A DNA stretch of 64,000 nucleotides from Curtobacterium flaccumfaciens (GCF_004361695.1 NZ_SNVW01000001.1:186001-250000); one strand, 5' to 3'. Shown: positions 7,879 to 21,728, counted from the first letter of the stretch. Notes: generated from the letters alone by a model not told the origin. Made by a program: numbers and translations.

Positions 7879-10155
7879 TCACTTGCCGTCGCCCGGCTTC
7901 GCCGGCTGGCCGTGGCCGCCGTGCTGGGTCGGCTGCTGCTGCGCGGGCTGCTGCGTCTGCGGCGCCGGTGCCTGCTTCGTGGACTGCCCGGATCCCGTCG
8001 ACGCGGCCGTCGGCGCAGCCGCCACGTGGCCGACGAGCGCCGGGTCCGGCGCGGGCAGGGGGTCGCCGCCGACGGTCTGGTCGAGGTAGCCCATGAGCGC
8101 CTTGCCGACGCCGAACTTCGCGCTGTACCCCGTGGTGCCCTGCGGGAAGCCGACGTTCGCCAGCCCGACGTGGCCCTGCACGTTGCCGATCCAGGTCGCG
8201 TTCGTGTACTTCGTCGTCGAGGCGACGAGCCAGTTCTGCACGTCACCGTCGGTCGTCCCGGTCTTCGCGAACTTGTCGACCGTGTCGTTCGGGTTCGCCG
8301 CCACCGCCGTGCCGTTGCCGGTGAGCACCCCGCGGAGGGCGTAGTCGACCGTGGCGGCGACGTTCGTGGGGACGCCCTGCGTGCACGACGCCGGCGTCGG
8401 GGTGATCTTCTCGCCGGTCGAGGTCGTCACCGAGTCGATCGCGGTCGGGGTGCAGACGACGCCGCCGTGGGCGAAGCCGGCGTACGCCTCGGCCAGGTCG
8501 ATCGGCGACAGGTCGTTGACCCCGAGGATCGAGGACGGCGTCTGCGTGAGCTCGCCGCCGCCCGCGGGGTGGATGCCCATCGCCTTCGCGAGCCCGGCGA
8601 TCTTGCAGAGGTCGAGCTGCTTGCCCATCTGGGCGTACGCGGTGTTGATCGACTCGGAGGTGGCCTCCTGGACGGTCAGGGACGGGCCGACCTTCTCGGC
8701 GTTCGAGACGTTCCAGACCCCGCCGCTGACGTTCTGGCAGGAGTTCGTGAACTCGGAGTTCTGGAACTCGCTCTCGCCCGTCGGGACCGACTCGGACAGG
8801 GTGTGCCCGGTCGCCAGCCACTCGGCGAGCGTGAAGACCTTGTACGTCGACCCGGTCTGGAACCCGCCCGAGTTGCCGTACCCGCTGTCGGCGCTGTAGT
8901 TCACCGCGGTCGCTCCGGCCCCGCCGTTGTCGCTCTGCGTGTACGCCGTGTTCTGCACCATCGACAGGATGCGTCCGGTGCCGGGTTCGACCGTGACGTT
9001 GGACCCGCCGACGTCGACGCCCGGCATCGTCTGCGGGACGTAGGAGGACAGGGCCGTCTGCGCCTGGTTCTGCAGGTCGAGGTTCAGCGTGGTGTGGATC
9101 TGCAGGCCCTCGGTGTCGAGCGCGGCGATCCGCTCCGGGGCCGTCTTGCCGAACGCGGTGTCCTGCAGCACCTGGTCGCGCACGTAGTCGCAGAAGTACC
9201 CGGCGTCGTAGCCGGCCGCGGCCGTCGAGCAGCCGTTGGCCGTGGCCGTGATCTTCGGCGTGACCGGCGTGGCCTTGGCCTGGGCGAGCTGGGCCTTCGT
9301 GATGTCGTGGTGGACGTACATCCGCTGCAGCACGTAGTCGCGCCGGACCTTGGTCGCCGCGTACCCGTTCGCCGCACCGTTCTCCTTGTCCTTCGGCTGG
9401 TCGATGCGCAGTCGCGACGGGTAGTTGAAGATCGCCACGAGGGTCGCGGACTGCACCAGCGAGAGGTCCTTCGCGTGCACGCCGAAGTAGTACTCGGCCC
9501 CGGCCTCGGCGCCGTAGACCTTCCCGCCGAGCCCGACGATGTTGAGGTACCCGGTGAGGATCTGGTCCTTCGTGTACTTCTTGTTGACCGCGACCGCGTA
9601 CCGGATCTCCTGCAGCTTCCGCGCCTTCGACTGTCCGGCGACCTTCTTGTAGCAGGCGTCCACCAGCGCGGTGGTCGCATCGGTGTCCTTGCCGGTCAGC
9701 TGCTCGCACTGTTGGACGAGCACGTTCTTCACGTACTGCTGGGTGATGCTCGAGCCGCCCTGCACACTGTGGTGCAGCGCGTCCGCGATGGTCGCGCGCA
9801 GGGTCCCGATGACGTCGACGCCGCCCTCGTCGTAGAACCGCGGGTCCTCGGTGTCGGTCGCCGCCTGCTTGAGCGTCCTGGCCATCGCCGCGGACGCCAC
9901 GGTCGTCCGGTTCTCGGCGTAGAACGACGCGATCTTGACCTGCTGGCCGTCCTTGGTCGCGTAGACCGAGGACACCTGCTGCGGCGTCTGGATGTCGAGG
10001 TAGCTCGGCAGGTCCTCGAAGAAGGCGACCGCGCCGGACGTCCCCTCGCCGGCGACCGCGACCGCCGGGGTCACGGCGACGGCGACGAGCAGGCCGGCGA
10101 GCGCCGACATCGCGACGAACGTCAGGAGAGCACCAGGCCATCGCACCACACGCAT
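7879..10155 (-). CDS. Class A penicillin-binding protein
   Basis: Bifunctional peptidoglycan synthase anchored outside the membrane by an N-terminal segment (residues about 9-34). The GT51 glycosyltransferase domain has Glu103 in TEDPRFYDEGGVD and the motif GGSSITQQYVKN. The transpeptidase domain has all three penicillin-binding motifs: STYK with Ser436, SIN at 502-504 and KTG at 631-633. The last 50 residues are rich in Gln and Pro and probably disordered. At 758 residues it is normal for the family. The TACCGT hexamer 6 bases before the ATG predicts a leaderless message. A hairpin follows the stop. Confidence 0.95.
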   Translation of the reverse strand: MRVVRWPGALLTFVAMSALAGLLVAVAVTPAVAVAGEGTSGAVAFFEDLPSYLDIQTPQQVSSVYATKDGQQVKIASFYAENRTTVASAAMARTLKQAATDTEDPRFYDEGGVDVIGTLRATIADALHHSVQGGSSITQQYVKNVLVQQCEQLTGKDTDATTALVDACYKKVAGQSKARKLQEIRYAVAVNKKYTKDQILTGYLNIVGLGGKVYGAEAGAEYYFGVHAKDLSLVQSATLVAIFNYPSRLRIDQPKDKENGAANGYAATKVRRDYVLQRMYVHHDITKAQLAQAKATPVTPKITATANGCSTAAAGYDAGYFCDYVRDQVLQDTAFGKTAPERIAALDTEGLQIHTTLNLDLQNQAQTALSSYVPQTMPGVDVGGSNVTVEPGTGRILSMVQNTAYTQSDNGGAGATAVNYSADSGYGNSGGFQTGSTYKVFTLAEWLATGHTLSESVPTGESEFQNSEFTNSCQNVSGGVWNVSNAEKVGPSLTVQEATSESINTAYAQMGKQLDLCKIAGLAKAMGIHPAGGGELTQTPSSILGVNDLSPIDLAEAYAGFAHGGVVCTPTAIDSVTTSTGEKITPTPASCTQGVPTNVAATVDYALRGVLTGNGTAVAANPNDTVDKFAKTGTTDGDVQNWLVASTTKYTNATWIGNVQGHVGLANVGFPQGTTGYSAKFGVGKALMGYLDQTVGGDPLPAPDPALVGHVAAAPTAASTGSGQSTKQAPAPQTQQPAQQQPTQHGGHGQPAKPGDGK

Positions 10156-10161
10156 GGGGGA

Positions 10162-10167
10162 ACGGTA
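10162..10167 (-). promoter_or_regulatory. -10 hexamer of the PBP gene
   Basis: TACCGT on the minus strand, 6 bases before the ATG at 10155. Confidence 0.5.
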
Positions 10168-10259
10168 GGGCGTAGGGCTGTACTGGTTCTGCCGTGGAAC
10201 GAGATGAGGCTGCGCCGCCGTTCAGGTTCCCACCCAGCGAGCACCGGCCGCAGGCTGTC

Positions 10260-11621
10260 TCAGTCGCGCGGGTGCAGGTCCTGCGGGCGCACGAGGTACA
10301 TGTCCGGCGAGGTCTGCGGGACCCCGTCCTTGCCGCCCTCGCCGCGACGGAGCTCCTCGCGGACGAGGTCTCCGCGGCCGACGGCGATGAGCGCGACGTC
10401 GTGCAGCGAGGCCGTGCCCGGCTTGAGGTAGTCGTTGTGTCCGACCGGCCGCCGGAACACGTCCCCGGCGTCCTCCGCGTCGGCGCCGCCGGCGAGGTCG
10501 AGGACAGTCGACCCGAACGTCGAGGACCCGGGGTCGGTGCCGAAGTACCCGGAGCCCGCGATCGGGTCGCTGTGCGCGTCACCGACGAACACCTGCCCGG
10601 CGCCGACGGACAGCTCCGACGAGGTCTGCACGTCGCTGCCCGGCGATCCGAGCACGGTGAGGGTGTCGGCGCTCATCCGTCCGGACGACAGCGCCATCAG
10701 GGCCGTCGTCGATCCGTACGAGTGCGCGACGATGTTGACCCGGGGCTGCTCGCCGTCCCGGAGCTGCCGGAGGCCGTCGACGGCCCGCTCGAGCCGTTCG
10801 GCCCCGGTCTTCGCGAGCCCGAGCGACAGGATGTTCGACAGGTCGGGCGTGCGGTAGCCCATCCACGCGACGACGGCGACCCCGCTCCCCGAACCCGGTG
10901 CCGCGACGCCGGCGAGGGTCGCCTGCTCGCTGTACAGGTCGTTCGCGGTGTTCGTGAAGTCGGTCATCTGCCCGGTGACGGTGAAGAACATGCCGGGGAC
11001 GACGACCGTGACGTCGGCCGCGGTGGCGAGGTCGCCGATGGCGATCGCCGCCCGGCCGGAGCCGCGGGTGTCGAGCGTGATGAGGTTCCGTCGTGGCGCC
11101 CCGGGGTCGTGGACGAGCGACTGCTGGACCTGCCCGAGCATGGCGGTGCGGGCGGCGCCGATCGAGGGGTCGGCGAGGTCGGCGGCGAGCACGGACCGGT
11201 TCGCGCGGTCACGGACGTCGTACGGCACGCCCTCGAGGTTCCCGACGACGGACGGCGCCGCGGACTCGAGGAGTCGACGCTCGTCGACGCCGAGCCCGGC
11301 CCACCACGTGGTGACGTCGGCGGCCGACGGCGGGTCGTCCTGGGTGGTCGCGAGGACCCGACGGTCGGTCTCGGCGCGCGTGAGCGCCGATCGGTCGAGA
11401 CGGGACAGGTCGACGAGGAACGTGCGGCCGTGGGCCACGGCGAGGTCCTCCGCCGTCATCTGTACCCCGGTCATGACCGGTCGTGCGGGCGACGTGTCGA
11501 CGACGAGGGTCACGGACGACGTCGGTGCCGCGACGGAGTGGACCGCGGGCGCGACTGGGGCCTCGACCACTCCGAGCGAGTGCATCGAGGCGGTGAGCAG
11601 AGCCGCGGCGATGAGCAGCAA
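10260..11621 (-). CDS. Exported alpha/beta hydrolase (DUF1023 type)
   Basis: A 453-residue alpha/beta hydrolase of the DUF1023/Abhydrolase_8 kind common in actinobacteria. The nucleophile elbow is NIVAHSYGSTTALMAL; Asp and His candidates follow (FVGDAHSDP, VGHNDYLK). The open frame continues upstream into ligA, so the start had to be chosen. A TTG at 11621, seven bases after GGGGGAG, gives an N-terminus with a hydrophobic stretch (LLLIAAALLTA) that resembles a signal peptide. Export is therefore inferred, and the start is less sure than the gene. The substrate is unknown. The 181 bases upstream to ligA hold no other gene. Confidence 0.85.
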   Translation of the reverse strand: MLLIAAALLTASMHSLGVVEAPVAPAVHSVAAPTSSVTLVVDTSPARPVMTGVQMTAEDLAVAHGRTFLVDLSRLDRSALTRAETDRRVLATTQDDPPSAADVTTWWAGLGVDERRLLESAAPSVVGNLEGVPYDVRDRANRSVLAADLADPSIGAARTAMLGQVQQSLVHDPGAPRRNLITLDTRGSGRAAIAIGDLATAADVTVVVPGMFFTVTGQMTDFTNTANDLYSEQATLAGVAAPGSGSGVAVVAWMGYRTPDLSNILSLGLAKTGAERLERAVDGLRQLRDGEQPRVNIVAHSYGSTTALMALSSGRMSADTLTVLGSPGSDVQTSSELSVGAGQVFVGDAHSDPIAGSGYFGTDPGSSTFGSTVLDLAGGADAEDAGDVFRRPVGHNDYLKPGTASLHDVALIAVGRGDLVREELRRGEGGKDGVPQTSPDMYLVRPQDLHPRD

Positions 11622-11802
11622 TCGGGTCTCCCCCGGGAAGGCCGTCCCGTCGTCCCCCTGCAGACGACGGGTGATGCTCTCACGAGTGTAAGGAGAATGA
11701 CCGCCCGATGGCGTGCGCGGTGCAACTTGACCCCTGAACTGGGTGCGGATCCGGGCGCGCCGCGGCGTGCGGACAGCCCCGCGTTGTGCTCCCGAGGACT
11801 GC

Positions 11803-15334
<3,532 letters not shown>

Positions 15335-15340
15335 TCCTCC

Positions 15341-15346
15341 AGGGTA
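15341..15346 (-). promoter_or_regulatory. -10 hexamer of mnmA
   Basis: TACCCT on the minus strand, 6 bases before the ATG at 15334. Confidence 0.45.
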
Positions 15347-15388
15347 AGCGCATCGCGCGTGGGCACCAGGCGTAGCGTTGCCGGAGCG

Positions 15389-16690
15389 ATGACCTCCGAC
15401 ACCCCCGCCTTCGACTTCCGGGCGGTCCTGCTGTCCGGGTTCCTGCCGGCCGCCCTCTTCGCGATCGGCGAGGGGGCGATCATCCCGATCATCCCGATCG
15501 CCGCGTCCTCGCTCGGGGCGAGCCTGGCGTTCGCCGGCTTCGTCGCAGCGCTCATCCTCGTCGGCGAGCTCATCGGCGACGTGCCGTCCGGGGTCGTCGT
15601 CGCGCGGATCGGCGAACGGAACGCGATGATCGGCGCGGCGGCGGTCTCCGTCGTCGGCCTGCTCGTCTGCACCGTCGCACCGAACGCCTGGGTGCTCGCG
15701 CTCGGGGTGTTCCTCGTCGGTGTGTCGACCGCCGTCTTCGCCCTCGCCCGGCACGCGTACATGACCACCGCGATCCCGCTGCACATCCGGGCTCGTGCGC
15801 TGTCCAGCCTCGGCGGGGTGTTCCGCTTCGGCTACTTCGTCGGCCCGTTCATCGCCGCCGGCGTGGTCCACCTGACCGGCACCACGCAGAGCGCGTTCTG
15901 GATCCACATCGTCTGCTGCCTGGCGGCGGCCGTGGTGCTCCTCGTCCTGCGCGACCCCGCGACGGGCGCACGGGGCTTCCGGAGGCCGCCCCGCGCCTCC
16001 AGGCCCGCGACCGGCCACGGGACGGACGCGAGCGCCGTCACCGAGCCCCCGGCCGACACCGGCGCGCAGTTCGTCCAGCAGGAGGCCCACGGCCTCTTCC
16101 GCACCATCCGCGCGAACGGCGCCGTCCTGCTGCGCCTCGGCAGCGGCGCCGGACTCATCGGCGCGCTCCGCGCCGGACGGCAGGTCATCCTGCCGCTGTG
16201 GGCGGTCAGCGTCGGCCTCGACGACGCGACCGCGGCACTGATCATCGGCATCGCCGGCGCCGTCGACTTCGCGCTCTTCTACACGAGCGGCCAGATCATG
16301 GACCGCTGGGGGCGCCTGGCCAGCGCCCTGCCCTGCATGCTCGGCCTGAGCGTCAGCTACTTCCTGCTCGCGTGGTCCGGCCACCTCGACGCGCGGGTCG
16401 GCTGGTTCGTCGCGATCGCCATCGGCATGTCCCTCGCGAACGGTGTCGGCTCCGGCATCCTCATGACGCTCGGTGCCGACCTCGCACCCCGCGGGAACCC
16501 GGCTCCGTTCCTCGGCGCGTGGCGGTTCACCGGCGACTTCGGGCAGGCGGCTGCGCCGCTCCTCATCTCCGGGGTCACCGCCGTCGCGTCGATCGCGGTG
16601 GCGAGCGGGGTGATGGGGGTGCTCGGCCTGGTCGGTGCCGGCATCCTGCTGCGGTACGTCCCGCGGTACCTCCCCCGCCGGTTGCGCTGA
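15389..16690 (+). CDS. MFS family transporter
   Basis: A 433-residue integral membrane protein with the hydrophobic pattern of a twelve-helix major facilitator and the A-loop [20 protein letters not shown] between helices 2 and 3. The substrate is unknown. The central loop between the two six-helix halves is long and Pro/Arg-rich (about residues 190-225). Part of that loop (bases 15991-16004) is encoded by a copy of the dispersed CCTGGAGGCGCGG motif in reverse. I chose the ATG at 15389, well inside the open frame. TAGCGT lies 10 bases before it, so any leader is very short. Confidence 0.9.
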   Translation: MTSDTPAFDFRAVLLSGFLPAALFAIGEGAIIPIIPIAASSLGASLAFAGFVAALILVGELIGDVPSGVVVARIGERNAMIGAAAVSVVGLLVCTVAPNAWVLALGVFLVGVSTAVFALARHAYMTTAIPLHIRARALSSLGGVFRFGYFVGPFIAAGVVHLTGTTQSAFWIHIVCCLAAAVVLLVLRDPATGARGFRRPPRASRPATGHGTDASAVTEPPADTGAQFVQQEAHGLFRTIRANGAVLLRLGSGAGLIGALRAGRQVILPLWAVSVGLDDATAALIIGIAGAVDFALFYTSGQIMDRWGRLASALPCMLGLSVSYFLLAWSGHLDARVGWFVAIAIGMSLANGVGSGILMTLGADLAPRGNPAPFLGAWRFTGDFGQAAAPLLISGVTAVASIAVASGVMGVLGLVGAGILLRYVPRYLPRRLR

Positions 16691-16777
16691 CGGTCGTCCG
16701 CACGGCCGGTCCGGGCCTGCCTGGAGGCGCGGATCGCGGCCGCCCCGCGGCCTGCGCTCGGTAGACTGCCGCTGCTC

Positions 16778-16858
16778 GCGGGAGTGGTGGAATCGGTAGA
16801 CACGCAGGATTTAGGTTCCTGTGCCCCAGGCGTGAGGGTTCGAGTCCCTCCTTCCGCA
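16778..16858 (+). tRNA. tRNA-Leu (anticodon UAG)
   Basis: The 81 bases fold as a class II tRNA. The acceptor arm GCGGGAG pairs with CUUCCGC, allowing one G-U pair. The anticodon stem CAGGA/TCCTG encloses loop TTTAGGT with anticodon TAG, which reads CUA leucine codons. The T arm GAGGGTTCGAGTCCCTC is standard. CCA is not encoded: the bases after the discriminator are CCG. A TAGACT hexamer at 16762-16767 could be its -10. A small hairpin (16865-16882) follows. Confidence 0.95.
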
Positions 16859-16976
16859 CCGGCCGATGCGTGCTCGCGCATCTCATACCACCGAGGGACG
16901 TCGCCGTCACCCGCGGACGGTACCCTCGTCGTGCGGGTGACCCTCCCGTCACCGCATCTGCACGACCGGAAGAGAC

Positions 16977-17663
16977 ATGCACTCCGTCGCACTCGCCCTG
17001 ATCCCCTGGCTGGATCCGCAGTACATCCTCGACCACTTCGGGGCCGTCGCGGTACTCGTCGTCTGTGCGATCGTGTTCGCCGAGACGGGCCTGCTCATCG
17101 GGTTCATCTTCCCCGGCGACAGCCTGCTCGTCATCACCGGCCTGTTCGCGTTCGACCGCGGCGGCGAGATCGGCGGCATCCCGATCTGGGTCGCGGCGCT
17201 GATGATCGGCGCGGCGGCGTTCCTCGGCGGCGAGCTCGGCTACTACATCGGGAAGAAGGCCGGCCCCGCGATCTTCGAACGCAAGGAGAGCGGGCTGTTC
17301 TCCAAGGCGAACGTCGACCGGACCAACGCCTTCTTCCACCGGTTCGGTCCCCTCGCGGTGATCCTCGCCCGGTTCGTCCCGGTGGTGCGGACCTTTCTGC
17401 CGATCGCCGCCGGCGTCGGGCGGATGGACTACAAGAAGTACTCGCTCTACAACGCCATCGGCGCGGTGGTGTGGGGTGTCGGGGTGACGTTCCTCGGGTA
17501 CTTCATCGGGCACATCCCCTTCGTGGCGCACATCGTCCGCGAGTACATCGACATCATCCTGCTCGCGGCGGTCGTCGTGACCGTCGTCCCGATGGGGATC
17601 ACGTACTTCCGGAACGCCCGCAAGGCCAAGCACGACGAGCAGGAGCGGACCGCGACGGAGTAG
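16977..17663 (+). CDS. DedA family membrane protein
   Basis: A 228-residue multi-span protein of the DedA/SNARE-associated family, which in other bacteria acts in undecaprenyl phosphate or phospholipid translocation and envelope homeostasis. The sequence shows the family motifs FAETGLLIGFIFPGDSLL near the N-terminus and ARFVPVVRTFLPIAAGVGRM, with several hydrophobic helices. AAGAG sits six bases before the ATG. It is followed by a strong inverted repeat shared with the convergent rdgB unit. The cargo here is unknown. Confidence 0.92.
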   Translation: MHSVALALIPWLDPQYILDHFGAVAVLVVCAIVFAETGLLIGFIFPGDSLLVITGLFAFDRGGEIGGIPIWVAALMIGAAAFLGGELGYYIGKKAGPAIFERKESGLFSKANVDRTNAFFHRFGPLAVILARFVPVVRTFLPIAAGVGRMDYKKYSLYNAIGAVVWGVGVTFLGYFIGHIPFVAHIVREYIDIILLAAVVVTVVPMGITYFRNARKAKHDEQERTATE

Positions 17664-17740
17664 TCCGCGGGGCGCGCTGCGCTCCGCCCTGCCGGGGCCC
17701 GCGCGCTGTCGATCCCGCACGCCGTCGGGCCCGCGCTCCG

Positions 17741-17798
17741 CACAACCAAAGTCGGCCCGAGCCACGCGATGACGTGGTTCGGGCCGACTTTCGTTGTG
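17741..17798. terminator. 26-bp-arm inverted repeat between convergent genes
   Basis: Arms 17741-17766 and 17773-17798 are inverted copies with two mismatches and a 6-base loop. It lies between dedA (plus) and rdgB (minus) and probably ends transcription from both sides. Confidence 0.7.
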
Positions 17799-17833
17799 CC
17801 GCGCGCTGTGGCGGGCGTGAGGGCCCGCGCTCG

Positions 17834-18424
17834 TCAGACGCCGAAGTGCTCCCGCACGATCGGCGCGATGCCACGGAACGCCTTCGCCCGGTGGCTCAGC
17901 GCGTTCTTCTCCTCGCGCGTCAGCTCCGCCGAGGACCGGTCCGCATCGTCGGCCTTGAAGACCGGGTCGTACCCGTGTCCGCCGGTGCCGGTCGGCTCGG
18001 TGAGGACCTCGCCGTTCCAGACCGCCTCGACCACGTGTTCCTCGCCCTCGGGCGTCACGAACGCCGCCGCGCAGACGAACGCGGCCGTGCGCTCGAGCAC
18101 ACCCTCGAGGTTCTGCAGCAGGAGCGCGATGTTGTCCGCGTCCGACCGGGTGCCGGCGTACCGGGCGGAGTGGATGCCGGGCGCACCGCCGAGGACGTCG
18201 ACCGCGATGCCCGAGTCGTCGGCGAGCGCCGGCAGCCCGGTGTGGGCCACCGCCGCCCGCGCCTTGATGAGCGCGTTCGCGGCGTAGGTGTCGCCGTCCT
18301 CGACCGGCTCCGGGCCGTCGTACCCGACGAGCTCGACGCCCTCGATCGCGGCGCCGAGGATCTCCCGCAGCTCGACGACCTTGCCCTGGTTGTGGGTGGC
18401 CAGGACGACCGTGCTCTCGGTCAC
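17834..18424 (-). CDS. rdgB: XTP/dITP diphosphatase
   Basis: Removes non-canonical purine triphosphates (dITP, XTP) by hydrolysis to the monophosphate. The 196 residues carry the family motifs [34 protein letters not shown] with the catalytic acid and metal residues, and [15 protein letters not shown] start; its first bases overlap the rph stop (GTGA). Third gene of murI-rph-rdgB. Confidence 0.95.
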   Translation of the reverse strand: MTESTVVLATHNQGKVVELREILGAAIEGVELVGYDGPEPVEDGDTYAANALIKARAAVAHTGLPALADDSGIAVDVLGGAPGIHSARYAGTRSDADNIALLLQNLEGVLERTAAFVCAAAFVTPEGEEHVVEAVWNGEVLTEPTGTGGHGYDPVFKADDADRSSAELTREEKNALSHRAKAFRGIAPIVREHFGV

Positions 18425-19161
18425 GAGGACAGCCCCAGGACCTCGCGCTGGATGGCCGCGAGGGACTGGTTGCCGGCCAGGCCGAGGTCGAGCAGGACGT
18501 TGAGCTCGTCACGGTCGAACGGCGCGTGCTCCGCGGTGCCCTGCACCTCGATGAACTTGCCGGAGCCGGTCGTGACGATGTTCATGTCGGTGTCGGCCGC
18601 CGAGTCCTCGGTGTACGCCAGGTCGAGCATCGGCTCGCCCTTGACGATGCCGACCGAGATCGCCTGCACGCTGTCGGTGATCGGCGTCGCCTTCTTCGCG
18701 ATGAAGCCCTTGTCGCGGCCCCACTCGATCGCGTCGACCATCGCCACGTAGGCGCCGGTGATCGACGCCGTGCGGGTCCCGCCGTCGGCCTGGAGCACGT
18801 CGCAGTCGATGACGAGGGTGTTCTCGCCGAGGCTCTTCATGTCGATCACGGCTCGGAGCGAGCGGCCGATCAGCCGGGAGATCTCGTGCGTGCGACCGCC
18901 GACCTTGCCCTTGATCGACTCGCGCTGCATGCGCTCGTTCGTCGAGCGGGGCAGCATCGAGTACTCGGCGGTGACCCAGCCGGTGCCCTTGCCTGCGAGC
19001 CAGCGCGGGACGCCGTTCGTGAAGGACGCGGTGCAGAGCACCTTGGTGTTGCCGAACGAGATGAGTGCGCTGCCCTCGGCCTGCGCGCTCCACCCCCGCT
19101 CGATCGTGACGGGACGGTGGTCGGTCGTGGTGCGGCCGTCGATGCGGAGCGAGTCGCTCAT
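18421..19161 (-). CDS. rph: Ribonuclease PH
   Basis: Phosphorolytic 3' exoribonuclease that trims tRNA precursors. The 246-residue protein shows the motifs [11 protein letters not shown] (phosphate binding) and [23 protein letters not shown]. The ATG at 19161 overlaps the murI stop by four bases (ATGA), and its own stop overlaps the rdgB start. This coupling of rph and rdgB is common in bacteria. Confidence 0.97.
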   Translation of the reverse strand: MSDSLRIDGRTTTDHRPVTIERGWSAQAEGSALISFGNTKVLCTASFTNGVPRWLAGKGTGWVTAEYSMLPRSTNERMQRESIKGKVGGRTHEISRLIGRSLRAVIDMKSLGENTLVIDCDVLQADGGTRTASITGAYVAMVDAIEWGRDKGFIAKKATPITDSVQAISVGIVKGEPMLDLAYTEDSAADTDMNIVTTGSGKFIEVQGTAEHAPFDRDELNVLLDLGLAGNQSLAAIQREVLGLSS

Positions 19162-20003
19162 GGGGTCCTTTCGATGCGGGGCAACGCGATGGCCCCGGTC
19201 TGGAGGTGGCCGACGCTGGAGACCTCGGGTCCGAGGAAGCGCCGGGCGAGTCGGATGAAACCGTTCTTGTCGTCGCCGGTCGCCTCGAACGAGTACGTCG
19301 GCGGTTCGGGGGCGGTGCGTTCGAGCCCGTGCTCGACGAGTCGCCGGTACACGTCGTTCGCGGTCTCCTCGGCACTGGAGACGAGCGTGACGTCCGGCCC
19401 CATCACGTACTGGATGGCGGCCGACATCAGCGGGTAGTGGGTGCAGCCGAGCACGAGCGTGTCGACGTCGGCGGCGCGGACCGGCGCGAGGTACCCCTCG
19501 GCGACCTCGCGCAGCGCCGGCGAGGAGGTGTCCCCGGCCTCGACGAACTCGACGAAGCGCGGGCAGGCCGCGAGGGTCAGGGTGACGTCGGACGCAACCG
19601 CGAAGGCGTCCTCGTAGGACCGTGACGCGATCGTGCCGACGGTGCCAATGACGCCGATGCGTCCGGTTCGGGTCTGCTTCACCGCGGCGCGGGCAGCGGG
19701 CTGGATCACCTCGACGACGGGGATGCCGTACGCCTGCTCGTAGCGCTCGCGGGCGTCCCGGAGCACGGCGGAGCTCGCCGTGTTGCACGCGATCACGAGG
19801 GCCTTCACACCCTGTTCGACGAGGTCGTCCATCACCTCGAGCGCGTAGCGGCGCACATCCGCGATCGGCTTCGGGCCGTAGGGCGAGTGCAGGGTGTCCC
19901 CGACGTAGCGGATGCTCTCGCGCGGCAGCTGGTCGATGATCGCGCGGGCCACCGTGAGCCCGCCGACCCCGCTGTCGAAGACTCCGATCGGTGCATCCGT
20001 CAC
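19158..20003 (-). CDS. murI: Glutamate racemase
   Basis: Makes D-glutamate for peptidoglycan. The 281-residue protein has the substrate motif [17 protein letters not shown] and both catalytic cysteines (VIACNTASS and LGCTHYPLM). I chose the GTG at 20003 because a TACGCT hexamer lies 7 bases before it, which fits a leaderless start; the open frame runs further upstream without support. First gene of murI-rph-rdgB. Confidence 0.96.
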   Translation of the reverse strand: MTDAPIGVFDSGVGGLTVARAIIDQLPRESIRYVGDTLHSPYGPKPIADVRRYALEVMDDLVEQGVKALVIACNTASSAVLRDARERYEQAYGIPVVEVIQPAARAAVKQTRTGRIGVIGTVGTIASRSYEDAFAVASDVTLTLAACPRFVEFVEAGDTSSPALREVAEGYLAPVRAADVDTLVLGCTHYPLMSAAIQYVMGPDVTLVSSAEETANDVYRRLVEHGLERTAPEPPTYSFEATGDDKNGFIRLARRFLGPEVSSVGHLQTGAIALPRIERTP

Positions 20004-20010
20004 GGTGACC

Positions 20011-20016
20011 AGCGTA
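20011..20016 (-). promoter_or_regulatory. -10 hexamer of murI-rph-rdgB
   Basis: TACGCT on the minus strand, 7 bases before the GTG at 20003. Confidence 0.45.
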
Positions 20017-20100
20017 CCGACGCTCCCCGACCGCCCTCGCACCGACCGGAACGTGAGCCGGACGGTCGAGGCGATCCGCGCCTCCCGGCGGTCTGCTGGG

Positions 20101-20106
20101 TAGTGT
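20101..20106 (+). promoter_or_regulatory. -10 hexamer of pncB
   Basis: TAGTGT, 7 bases before the GTG at 20114; GGGGAGG lies between them, so a leadered mRNA is also possible. Confidence 0.4.
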
Positions 20107-20113
20107 CGGGGAG

Positions 20114-21448
20114 GTGACCAGCGCGCTCCTGACCGACCAGTACGAACTCACCATGGTCGACGCGGCCCTGAAGGACGGCACCGCTGACCGGCGCTGCGTG
20201 TTCGAGGTCTTCGCCCGGCGCTTGCCGGACGGCCGCCGCTACGGCGTCGTCGCGGGCCTCGGCCGGTTCCTCACCGCGCTCACCGACTTCCGCTTCGGCG
20301 ACGAGGAGATCGGCTTCCTGCGCGAGCGCGGGGTCATCGACTCGGGGACGGCCGCGTACCTCGCCGACTACCGGTTCACCGGCAGCATCCGCGCCTACCG
20401 CGAGGGCGAGGTCTTCTTCCCGAACTCCCCCGTCCTGCAGATCGAGGGCACCTTCGCCGAGGCCGTCGTGCTCGAGACGCTCGCGCTGAGCATCTTCAAC
20501 GCCGACTCCGCGATCGCCTCCGCCGCCGCGCGCATGGTCTCCGCGGCGGACGGGCGCCCCCTCGCCGAGATGGGGTCCCGCCGCACCGGCGAGTGGAACG
20601 CCGTCGCCGCTGCGCGTGCCGCGTACATCGCCGGGTTCGGCGCGACGAGCAACCTCGAGGCCGGACGCACGTGGGGCATCCCGACGATGGGCACCGCGGC
20701 GCACGCGTTCACGCTGCTGCACGACTCCGAGGAGCAGGCGTTCCGGTCCCAGCTCGACGCGCTCGGGAACGGCACCACGCTGCTCGTCGACACCTACGAC
20801 ATCGAGGCCGCGGTCGACACGGCCGTCCGGCTTACTTCCGGCCGACTGGGTGCCGTCCGCATCGACAGCGGGGACCTGCCGTCCGTCGTCGCCTCGGTCC
20901 GGGCGCAGCTCGACCGGCTCGGGGCGACGGGCACGAAGATCACCGTGACGAACGACCTCGACGAGTACACGATCGCCGCGCTGCGTGCTGCGCCGGTCGA
21001 CTCGTACGGCGTCGGGACCTCGGTCGTGTCCGGCTCGGGCCACCCCGCGGCGGGGATGGTGTTCAAGCTCGTCGCGCACCGGTCGTCCGGCGGCGGCTCC
21101 GGTTCCGGCGACGGCTCCGGTGGCGGTTCCGGCGGCGGCGGCGAGTGGGTGTCGGTCGCGAAGAAGTCCGCCGACAAGGCGTCGCTCGGCGGTCGGAAGG
21201 AGGCCGGGCGTCGACTGCGGAACGGCATCGCCACCGCTGAGGTCGTCCTGACTAAGGGTCAGGTCGGGCCGGACGAACGCCCCCTGCTCGTTCCCGTCGT
21301 CACGGACGGCGTGGTCGACCCGGCGTTCCTCGGCGCGCACGGGGTCGAGGCAGCGCGGGCGCACCACAAGCTCGCGAAGGCCGAGCTGCCGGCAGACGCG
21401 GCGCGGATCGGACGCGGGGACCCTGCGATCCCCACGCTGATCATCTGA
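20114..21448 (+). CDS. pncB: Nicotinate phosphoribosyltransferase
   Basis: First step of the Preiss-Handler NAD salvage route: nicotinate plus PRPP to nicotinate mononucleotide. The 444 residues begin with the family's [10 protein letters not shown] and contain [29 protein letters not shown] and [11 protein letters not shown]. An insertion of about 20 residues made almost only of Gly and Ser (near residues 322-342) splits VFKLVAHR from EWVSVAKKS. That insertion looks like a slippage-born flexible loop and is not a family feature I recognise. Divergent from murI. Confidence 0.95.
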   Translation: MTSALLTDQYELTMVDAALKDGTADRRCVFEVFARRLPDGRRYGVVAGLGRFLTALTDFRFGDEEIGFLRERGVIDSGTAAYLADYRFTGSIRAYREGEVFFPNSPVLQIEGTFAEAVVLETLALSIFNADSAIASAAARMVSAADGRPLAEMGSRRTGEWNAVAAARAAYIAGFGATSNLEAGRTWGIPTMGTAAHAFTLLHDSEEQAFRSQLDALGNGTTLLVDTYDIEAAVDTAVRLTSGRLGAVRIDSGDLPSVVASVRAQLDRLGATGTKITVTNDLDEYTIAALRAAPVDSYGVGTSVVSGSGHPAAGMVFKLVAHRSSGGGSGSGDGSGGGSGGGGEWVSVAKKSADKASLGGRKEAGRRLRNGIATAEVVLTKGQVGPDERPLLVPVVTDGVVDPAFLGAHGVEAARAHHKLAKAELPADAARIGRGDPAIPTLII

Positions 21449-21458
21449 GGCGCGGGGG

Positions 21459-21722
21459 CTACTCGGCCTTCATCTTCTCGTAGATGGCCTTGCAGTCCGG
21501 GCAGACCGGGAACTTCTCCGGGTCGCGGCCCGGGATCCACTTCTTGCCGCAGAGGGCCTTCACGGGCTTGCCGCTGAGGGCCGACTGCAGGATCTTGTCC
21601 TTCTTCACGTAGTGCGAGAACCGCTCGTGGTCTCCGGGCTCGATCGCTTCCTCTTCGAGGAGCTTCTCGAGCTCACGGTCCATCACGTCGAGGCCGCCGC
21701 CGCCGGGTTCCATCGTGCTCAT
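21459..21722 (-). CDS. DUF3039 family protein
   Basis: An 87-residue actinobacterial protein of unknown function. The N-terminal half is acidic and helical. The C-terminal half has cysteines in KALCGKKW and FPVCPDCKAIYEKM, which look like a small zinc site. I chose the ATG at 21722: TACCCT lies 6 bases before it and suggests a leaderless message. The open frame continues upstream through the repeat island, but that part has no protein character. Its end is 10 bases from the convergent pncB end. Confidence 0.88.
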   Translation of the reverse strand: MSTMEPGGGGLDVMDRELEKLLEEEAIEPGDHERFSHYVKKDKILQSALSGKPVKALCGKKWIPGRDPEKFPVCPDCKAIYEKMKAE

Positions 21723-21728
21723 CCCCCA

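Noticed and set aside
5848..10431. Very long plus-strand open frames opposite gatA and the PBP gene, and similar ones at 11743-14472 and 51744-55253
   Set aside because: They are antisense to genes with clear family motifs, have low-complexity Arg/Ala/Gly composition, and arise because stop codons are rare at this GC content.
15335..15342. Reading every CCTGGAGG as a ribosome binding site
   Set aside because: Most copies lie after genes, not before start codons, and many are in the opposite orientation to the nearest gene; only the mnmA case fits a start.
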